Of a DNA stretch of 10,861 nt, positions 5,964 through 10,861 are shown one piece after another. The position numbers were made by a program, and so were the translations under genes. Below the pieces are notes generated by a model. That model was not told where the DNA came from, ran no database searches, and worked only from the letters and a program-made list of their open reading frames with translations. Origin of the DNA: Desulfuromonadaceae bacterium (GTDB lineage Bacteria; Desulfobacterota; Desulfuromonadia; Desulfuromonadales; Geopsychrobacteraceae). The stretch covers positions 1 to 10,861 of the forward strand of contig JADGED010000072.1 in NCBI GenBank assembly GCA_016744555.1, given 5' to 3'. The stretch's first letter is position 1. The number at the start of each line of letters is the position of its first letter.

Positions 5964-7189
5964 ACTCTGTTGTCGTAACGGGGGTTGGAACCATCTCGCC
6001 ATTGGGAAATGATTTTACCCAATTGTTAGATGGATTGACAGCTGGTCGTTCCGGAGTCTGTGAGCTCACCGATCTTGAACAGGTTGGTGGTCTGCGCTCT
6101 CGTTTAGCTGCCCCGGTAAAAGGGGTTGATCCCAAGCAGATTCCCCGTAAATTTAGACGCTCCATGTCAAATATGTCGGTTTATGCTTACCTTGCCAGCC
6201 AACAGGCGTTGTTGATGGCGGGTTATCCTGAAGATCAGCTCGGCTCTGGCGATTTGGGCGTAGTTATTGGCTCAACCCTTGGTAGTACTGAGACCAGTGA
6301 AGATTTCTTTAAAGATTATTTTCGAGATTATAGCCTTGAGCGGATGAAAACTGGTCTGTTTTTTCAGATGATGGGTCATTCATGTGCGGCAAACGTTGCT
6401 CAATCATTGGGAATAACTGGACGGGTCTTTGCCCCTTCAGCTGCCTGTGCTACAAGCAGTCAGGCAATTGGCTATGCGTATGAGCAGATTGCGATGGGGC
6501 GACAGCAGGCAATTCTTTGTGGTGGTTCCGAGGAATTTCACCCATTGACTGTTGCCACTTTTGATATTATGCACGCCGCTTCGACCAATTTTAATCAACA
6601 GCCAGAGTCAACTCCACGCCCGTTTGACCAACTTCGCGATGGTATTGTTTGTGGCGAAGGGTGCGGAGTGTTGCTGTTAGAGAATAAAAAAACTGCGCAA
6701 CAGCGAGTGGCAAATATCCTCGCTGAAGTGATCGGTTTTGCAACCGCGTCAGATACTTCCAGTATTGCTAATCCCGATGTTGGTGCAATGGCTGGCTGTA
6801 TGCAATTGGCGCTGAAAGATGCGGGACTTACTGCGGGCGACATCGATTACGTTAATGCCCATGCAACTGGAACAGAGGTCGGCGACATTGCTGAAGCCGA
6901 GGCAATTGCCCAGATTTTTTCTACTCGGGTGCCAGTCAGCAGCCTTAAAGGTCACCTTGGCCATACTCTAGCGGCCAGCGGTGCACTTGAACTGTCCGGC
7001 TGTATTGGGATGTTGCAGCAGCAGCAATTGATTGCGACGTTAAATTTGGATCAGGTTGATGAACGCTGTAGTGGTATTACCCATTTGCAAGAGAACAGTT
7101 CGCAGCCGGTGAAAACTATTTTGAAAAATAATTTTGCTATGGGTGGTATCAACGCCACCATAATTTTGAGGAGTTACGTGAATGACTGA
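5954..7189 (+). CDS. FabF-like beta-ketoacyl-ACP synthase
   Basis: Second condensing enzyme, 411 residues, thiolase fold. The catalytic triad is intact: Cys165 in PSAACATSSQ, His303 in NAHATGTEVGD and His337 in LKGHLGHTLAASG (Lys332 precedes it). A regular GEGCGVLLLE loop (234-243) and the C-terminal NNFAMGGIN (392-400) are also present, all closer to FabF than the first ketosynthase. The frame is open back to 5906, but those extra residues are basic and lie inside the upstream gene. The family N-terminus (VVVTGVGTISPLGND) begins right after the ATG at 5954, and an AGGAG lies ten bases upstream (5939-5943). The gene overlaps the FAD oxidoreductase stop by 10 bases and the ACP start by 8 bases. 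It may pair with the first ketosynthase or act on a different chain length; neither can be read from sequence. Confidence 0.88.
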   Translation: MELNSVVVTGVGTISPLGNDFTQLLDGLTAGRSGVCELTDLEQVGGLRSRLAAPVKGVDPKQIPRKFRRSMSNMSVYAYLASQQALLMAGYPEDQLGSGDLGVVIGSTLGSTETSEDFFKDYFRDYSLERMKTGLFFQMMGHSCAANVAQSLGITGRVFAPSAACATSSQAIGYAYEQIAMGRQQAILCGGSEEFHPLTVATFDIMHAASTNFNQQPESTPRPFDQLRDGIVCGEGCGVLLLENKKTAQQRVANILAEVIGFATASDTSSIANPDVGAMAGCMQLALKDAGLTAGDIDYVNAHATGTEVGDIAEAEAIAQIFSTRVPVSSLKGHLGHTLAASGALELSGCIGMLQQQQLIATLNLDQVDERCSGITHLQENSSQPVKTILKNNFAMGGINATIILRSYVND

Positions 7190-7436
7190 AGCAGAAATAA
7201 TTGAATTGATCGATTCAAGCCTAGCCGAAGAGTTTGAATTGGATCGTGAAGATATGGTCCCCAGCGCCAATTTGTACACTGACCTTGAACTTGATAGCCT
7301 TGATACCGTTGATATGGTGATTGTCCTGGAAGGGGCATTTGAATTCAAAATCAGAGAAGAAGAAGCGGTTCGGGCAATCCGCACACTCGAGGATATTCAT
7401 CGCTTTGTCATAACCAAAATCGAACAAAATAATTAA
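7182..7436 (+). CDS. Acyl carrier protein
   Basis: 84-residue acidic helical protein with the phosphopantetheine attachment site at Ser39 in ELDSLDTVDMVIVLE. Carriers of aryl polyene clusters share this DSLD-x-VD-x-V motif in place of the DSLDTVELVM of fatty-acid AcpP. Expected to hold the aryl starter and the growing polyene as thioesters. The ATG follows GAGGAG (7168-7173) with an 8-base spacing and overlaps the end of the ketosynthase gene, so the pair is translationally coupled with a strong ribosome site, in keeping with a carrier needed in excess. Only one carrier is in the window; characterised aryl polyene systems use two, so another may lie to the right. Confidence 0.93.
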   Translation: MTEAEIIELIDSSLAEEFELDREDMVPSANLYTDLELDSLDTVDMVIVLEGAFEFKIREEEAVRAIRTLEDIHRFVITKIEQNN

Positions 7437-7454
7437 GAGCACAGGTTCTCCGTT

Positions 7455-8246
7455 GTGAGTGAAACACAAAAGCCGGGCATAGGTACGCCCACCAACATAT
7501 CAGCTAAAATAATTTTGATGAATCTTTGGGCTTATCCGCTCTTGATTGCTTGGACTTTGCTTGGTGTAGTAGCGTTTACATTGGGATATGGGGTGGCGTG
7601 CTACGTATTAAAATGGCGAGCTGATCGTTATACCCGTTGGGCTATTTGGGCCTATGGTCGCGGTTGGCTGTTGTTTATGCGACCATTTGTCCGTTTTAAG
7701 CGGGAACAAATGGAGTTCTTGGATCCGAAAAAATCTTACTTGTTTGTGATTAATCACCTATCGTTTTTCGATACTTTTTGTATGGCTTTACTGCCGATTT
7801 ACAATATTGCCTTTGCCGTACGGGCATGGCCATTTCGAATGCTGTGGTACCGTAAATTTATGCATTTAGCTCGTTACCTTAACGTTGAAACCGGTGACTG
7901 GGATGATAATTTAGCCAGTAGTATGCAGACCTTTGCTACCGGTGGATCGGTGCTGTTTTTTCCAGAAGGGCATCGGAGTCGAGATGGTCTTTTACAAAGG
8001 TTTTATTCTGGTGGATTTAAGGTAGCAGTAGCTTCTGGAGTTGAGGTTGTCCCCCTCTGTATCATTGGTACGGATGAACTGTTACCGCCGGGTAGAAAGC
8101 TTATGCATCCATGTGAGATTACTTTGCGAGTTCTCAAACCGGTAGATAGCTCTAGTTTTCGTGGCGAAGGTGGCGATATGCAGTTGCGAAAGCTGGTTAA
8201 AGGGGATATAGCACAAAATCTAGAAGAGATGCGGTCGAAGGTATAA
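7455..8246 (+). CDS. LPLAT/PlsC-family lysophospholipid-type acyltransferase
   Basis: 263-residue membrane-associated acyltransferase related to 1-acylglycerol-3-phosphate acyltransferase. Seen: one N-terminal hydrophobic helix at about 25-52, the catalytic H-x4-D motif NHLSFFD (His101, Asp106), and the second motif FFPEGHRSRDG (168-178), in which His stands where many PlsC proteins have Thr. A VVPLCIIGTDELLPPG stretch (198-213) corresponds to the fourth family motif. In aryl polyene clusters such an enzyme is thought to attach the polyene acyl chain to a lipid in the inner membrane. GTG at 7455 gives a frame that begins 18 bases after the ACP stop, with only a weak AGG (7443-7445) as ribosome site. 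The ATG at 7518 (residue 22) is a possible alternative start and would still retain the helix. Confidence 0.85.
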   Translation: MSETQKPGIGTPTNISAKIILMNLWAYPLLIAWTLLGVVAFTLGYGVACYVLKWRADRYTRWAIWAYGRGWLLFMRPFVRFKREQMEFLDPKKSYLFVINHLSFFDTFCMALLPIYNIAFAVRAWPFRMLWYRKFMHLARYLNVETGDWDDNLASSMQTFATGGSVLFFPEGHRSRDGLLQRFYSGGFKVAVASGVEVVPLCIIGTDELLPPGRKLMHPCEITLRVLKPVDSSSFRGEGGDMQLRKLVKGDIAQNLEEMRSKV

Positions 8247-8248
8247 TT

Positions 8249-9559
8249 ATGGTCTTATCATCACTCCATAGTGTCGATTTAGACACCACAATGGCTCAGC
8301 AGCAGTTTTCTTCGCTCCAGCAACATGTCGCCTATTTGCAAACGGCTTCGCCATATTATCGGGATCTATTTCAGCAGATTGGGTTTGACGCTAAAGAGCT
8401 AAAGTCTTGGACCGATTTTGCCAACTTGCCATTAACTGGCAAAGCGGAGCTAACGCACAATAATGCCGATTTTTTGGCGGTTCCTGCAGAACAGGTTGTT
8501 GATGTCTGTCAAACCTCTGGCATAACCGGAACTCCGGTAACTATTTGGCAAACCGAGTCCGACCTCCAGCGATTGACTACTAACGAGCAGCGAGCATTCG
8601 TTGCTGCCGGGATTGTCGCTAGCGATAGAGTTTTGATCGGTGCGGCACTTGACCGGGTGTTTATGGCAGGGCTTGCATATTTTCTTGGCCTCCGCCAAAT
8701 CGGCGCTACGGCAATTCGGGCTGGATCAGGGCAACCAGCATTGGTGGCAGAACTAATTTGTCGTCAGCAACCTAATGTTTTGGTAGGAGTCCCAAGTATA
8801 TTGCAGTTGGTGGCGCAACAGTTACGCCAGCGGCAAAAAGACCCGGCCCAATTGGGGATTGATAAAGTCATTTGTATTGGTGAACCGATTCGAAGCGACG
8901 ATCTCTCCCTTTCACCATTGGGTGAATCTTTACGGGCTACCTGGGGGGCAGAAATTTTCGGCACCTATGCTAGTACCGAAATGGCGACAGCTTTTGCCGA
9001 CTGTAGCTATGGTTGTGGTGGCCATTTATTGCCAGAATTGATTGTCGTCGAGATTGTCGATGATGCTGGTCAACCAGTGGCAGTTGGAACTGCTGGCGAA
9101 GTCGTGGTGACCCCTTTGGGGATTGAAGGAACTCCATTATTACGCTACCGCACCGGTGATATCAGTCGGTTGCATACTGAAACATGTGGTTGTGGCAGTC
9201 AAGCACCACGCTTAGGGCCAATCATTGGTCGCCGGGCACAGATGTTAAAGTGCCGAGGGACGACATTGTTTCCAGCGGCAATTAGTAGTGTGTTGCAGGA
9301 ACTAGACGGGGTGCAGGGACATTACTTGGAAGTTTATTCAGAATACGATCTGTCTGACCGGGTTCGGGTCTTTGTTGGTGGTACCGATCCTAACTTAAGC
9401 TCTACGACAGTTGCACAAGCTATTGCCGCAAAAACTCGGGTGAAGCCAGAAGTTGTTTTGGTTCGTCCGGAGCAGATAACGGCAAAAACTATTATACCGG
9501 AACTTCGTAAACCGGTTACTTTTTTTGATTACCGCAACAGCGGCAAGGAACAGGGGTAA
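8249..9559 (+). CDS. PaaK-type adenylate-forming ligase (aryl-CoA/aryl-ACP ligase)
   Basis: 436-residue adenylate-forming enzyme of the phenylacetate-CoA ligase / coenzyme F390 synthetase branch, shorter than typical acyl-CoA synthetases as usual for that branch. Seen in order: the phosphate-binding loop TSGITGTP (89-96), the YASTE adenine-site motif (240-244), YRTGD (300-304) with the ribose-binding Asp304, the hinge region GRRAQMLKCRGTTLFP (327-342), and a small C-terminal domain ending PELRKPVTFF, where Lys421 could be the catalytic lysine. Cys252, Cys256, His259 and the CGCG pair (Cys313, Cys315) match the spacing of the structural zinc site known in PaaK-like proteins. By context it should activate the cinnamate or 4-coumarate made by the neighbouring lyase and load it on the carrier or CoA. 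GAAGG (8237-8241) lies seven bases before the ATG, two bases after the previous stop. Confidence 0.85.
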   Translation: MVLSSLHSVDLDTTMAQQQFSSLQQHVAYLQTASPYYRDLFQQIGFDAKELKSWTDFANLPLTGKAELTHNNADFLAVPAEQVVDVCQTSGITGTPVTIWQTESDLQRLTTNEQRAFVAAGIVASDRVLIGAALDRVFMAGLAYFLGLRQIGATAIRAGSGQPALVAELICRQQPNVLVGVPSILQLVAQQLRQRQKDPAQLGIDKVICIGEPIRSDDLSLSPLGESLRATWGAEIFGTYASTEMATAFADCSYGCGGHLLPELIVVEIVDDAGQPVAVGTAGEVVVTPLGIEGTPLLRYRTGDISRLHTETCGCGSQAPRLGPIIGRRAQMLKCRGTTLFPAAISSVLQELDGVQGHYLEVYSEYDLSDRVRVFVGGTDPNLSSTTVAQAIAAKTRVKPEVVLVRPEQITAKTIIPELRKPVTFFDYRNSGKEQG

Positions 9560-9565
9560 GTGAAC

Positions 9566-10861
9566 ATGGCTGAACAAGAGATTGTAGTTCTCAATGGTAA
9601 TGATTTGACTATCGAAGACATCGTCGCAATCGGTGTCGGTGATAAAAAGGTGGCACTTGAGCCAGAAGCATTGGATCGTTGTCGCGCTAGTCGTGATTTT
9701 TTAGAAGGCGAAATAAATGCAAAGCGGGTTATCTATGGGGTTAACACCTCCTTTGGCCCCATGTGTAACAAAATTATCGACGATCAGGAAATCCAAACCC
9801 TACAGGTGAACTTGATTCGCAGCCATGCTGCCGGATTGGGTGACCCGCTAAAAGATTATATCTCTGTAGCAGTTATGGCTGTGCGCTTAAACACTCTAGT
9901 TAAAGGCTTCAGTGGTGTGCGGATCGAGCTATTGGAGCATATGCAGTGGCTTATCAATGAAAGAGTAGCGGCTTACATTCCCGAGTGTGGCAGTGTTGGT
10001 GCTTCTGGTGATCTTATCCACCTCGCCCATTTGTCATTAGCGATAATTGGCGAAGGTAATGTCTATTACAAAGAAGAGCTTCGCCCTGCCACAGAGGTTT
10101 ATGCCGAGCTGAATCATGAACCGTTGCGGTTAAGCTACAAAGAGGGAATTGCACTAATGAACGGTACCAGTGCAATGACTGCTTTGGCTGCTTTTGCGAT
10201 TTTTGGGGCGCGGAAGCTATTGAATATTAGCTGTGTCACTGGCGCCTTTGCCATTGAGATATTTGGTGGTATTGATGATGCTTTTGACGAAGACTTGCAT
10301 AAAGTTAAGCCCCATACTGGGCAATTGCAGATTGCCGATACAATCAGAGCTTTGTATTCCGGCTCGAAAAATATCACCCTGCGTTCCGAAATGCACGACT
10401 TGATTCGCCAGCAAAGTACTGACGGTCCAGTATTTGAAACCAGCATTAATGTGCAGGATGTCTATTCGATTCGTTGCACCCCGCAAGTTTTAGCTCCGGT
10501 TGCCGAAGCAATTGAACAGGCCGCACGGGTGGTAGAGATTGAGACCAACTCTTCCAATGACAACCCGATTATTATTCCGGAACAAAAGAAGATTATCCAC
10601 GGTGGCAACTTTCATGGACAAAGTATCGGTTTTGTTATGGATATGCTTTGTATGGCGATTTCGACCCTGTGTAATATTTCGGAACGCCGAACCAATAAAT
10701 ATCTCGACAAAAACCTTAACGAAGGGCTACCAGAATTTTTGATTCCCGGAACCATTGGTTTGACGATGGGCTTTATGGGGGCACAATATCTGGCCACTTC
10801 TACAACGGCAGAAAACCGGCAACTAGCTAACCCAGTAAGTACAAATTCAATCAGCAGCAAT
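9566..10861 (+). CDS. MIO-type aromatic amino acid ammonia-lyase (probable tyrosine ammonia-lyase), C-terminus cut by window edge
   Basis: HAL/PAL/TAL-family lyase: removes ammonia from an aromatic amino acid to give the trans-acrylate (4-coumarate from Tyr). 432 codons are open to the right edge; family members are about 500-520 residues, so roughly the last fifth is missing. Seen: YGVNTSFGP (57-65, catalytic Tyr57), the Ala146-Ser147-Gly148 triad in GSVGASGDLIHLAHL that cyclises to the MIO cofactor, NGTSAM (199-204), QDVYSIRC (297-304), SSNDNPII (329-336), HGGNFHG (345-351) and GAQYLATST (405-413). The selectivity loop reads NLIRSHAAG with Ser86-His87, as in flexirubin-associated tyrosine lyases of Flavobacterium and also in histidine lyases. 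The late segment TSTTAENRQLANPVSTNS resembles tyrosine/phenylalanine lyases more than HutH. Start ATG at 9566, seven bases after the ligase stop codon begins, with AGGGG at 9552-9556; an in-frame GTG at 9560 is possible. Confidence 0.88.
   Translation, partial: MAEQEIVVLNGNDLTIEDIVAIGVGDKKVALEPEALDRCRASRDFLEGEINAKRVIYGVNTSFGPMCNKIIDDQEIQTLQVNLIRSHAAGLGDPLKDYISVAVMAVRLNTLVKGFSGVRIELLEHMQWLINERVAAYIPECGSVGASGDLIHLAHLSLAIIGEGNVYYKEELRPATEVYAELNHEPLRLSYKEGIALMNGTSAMTALAAFAIFGARKLLNISCVTGAFAIEIFGGIDDAFDEDLHKVKPHTGQLQIADTIRALYSGSKNITLRSEMHDLIRQQSTDGPVFETSINVQDVYSIRCTPQVLAPVAEAIEQAARVVEIETNSSNDNPIIIPEQKKIIHGGNFHGQSIGFVMDMLCMAISTLCNISERRTNKYLDKNLNEGLPEFLIPGTIGLTMGFMGAQYLATSTTAENRQLANPVSTNSISSN

Larger units (their letters stand above)
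2528..10861 (+). other. Aryl-polyene/flexirubin-type biosynthetic gene cluster (left part)
   Basis: Eight consecutive plus-strand genes with overlaps or gaps of no more than 18 nt: ketoreductase, ketosynthase, FAD oxidoreductase, ketosynthase, acyl carrier protein, LPLAT acyltransferase, PaaK-like ligase and MIO ammonia-lyase. Known aryl polyene, xanthomonadin and flexirubin clusters combine an aromatic ammonia-lyase, an aryl ligase, discrete type II fatty-acid/polyketide enzymes and a lysophospholipid-type acyltransferase, so the class assignment is well supported. Dehydratase, thioesterase, exporter, LolA-like carrier and glycosyltransferase genes are not visible and the cluster is open at the right edge. 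No convincing promoter was found in 2399-2527. Confidence 0.85.

Noticed and set aside
1..10861. Insertion sequence, tRNA, CRISPR array or attachment site
   Set aside because: No transposase motif, terminal inverted repeats, tRNA-like cloverleaf or regular repeat-spacer pattern was seen on either strand.

Overview
The window comes from a Gram-negative bacterium, most likely a proteobacterium. This is suggested by an MscS channel, a TDT-family transporter, a Sec-exported protein with a BamE-like end, and an aryl-polyene-type biosynthetic operon. A genus cannot be named from the sequence alone. By eye the left third is more AT-rich than the operon, but composition was not computed.

Layout. Positions 1-1628 hold two minus-strand housekeeping genes: the N-terminal part of a small-conductance mechanosensitive channel (runs off the left edge, start at 275) and a complete TDT/SLAC1-type transporter (543-1628) with a rho-independent terminator just after it. 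Positions 1629-1825 are a divergent promoter region. Positions 1826-2398 encode an exported protein of unknown function with a BamE-like C-terminus.

From 2528 to the right edge, eight plus-strand genes are tightly packed, with overlaps or gaps of at most 18 nt. The order is FabG-type ketoreductase, FabB-like ketosynthase, CrtI/retinol-saturase-type FAD oxidoreductase, FabF-like ketosynthase, acyl carrier protein, LPLAT/PlsC acyltransferase, PaaK-type adenylate-forming ligase, and an MIO-type aromatic amino acid ammonia-lyase cut by the right edge.

How they fit together (inference from aryl polyene and flexirubin pathways). The lyase deaminates tyrosine (or phenylalanine) to an aryl-acrylate, the ligase activates it, and the carrier protein holds the growing chain. 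The two ketosynthases and the ketoreductase extend and reduce it to a conjugated polyene, and the membrane acyltransferase esterifies the product to a lipid. A dehydratase, thioesterase, glycosyltransferase, methyltransferase and RND-type exporter, normal in such clusters, are not in the window and would be expected to the right. The unusual parts are the FAD enzyme between the two ketosynthases, whose N-terminus looks like enzymes that reduce or isomerise polyene double bonds, and a ketoreductase with His in place of its usual catalytic Asn.
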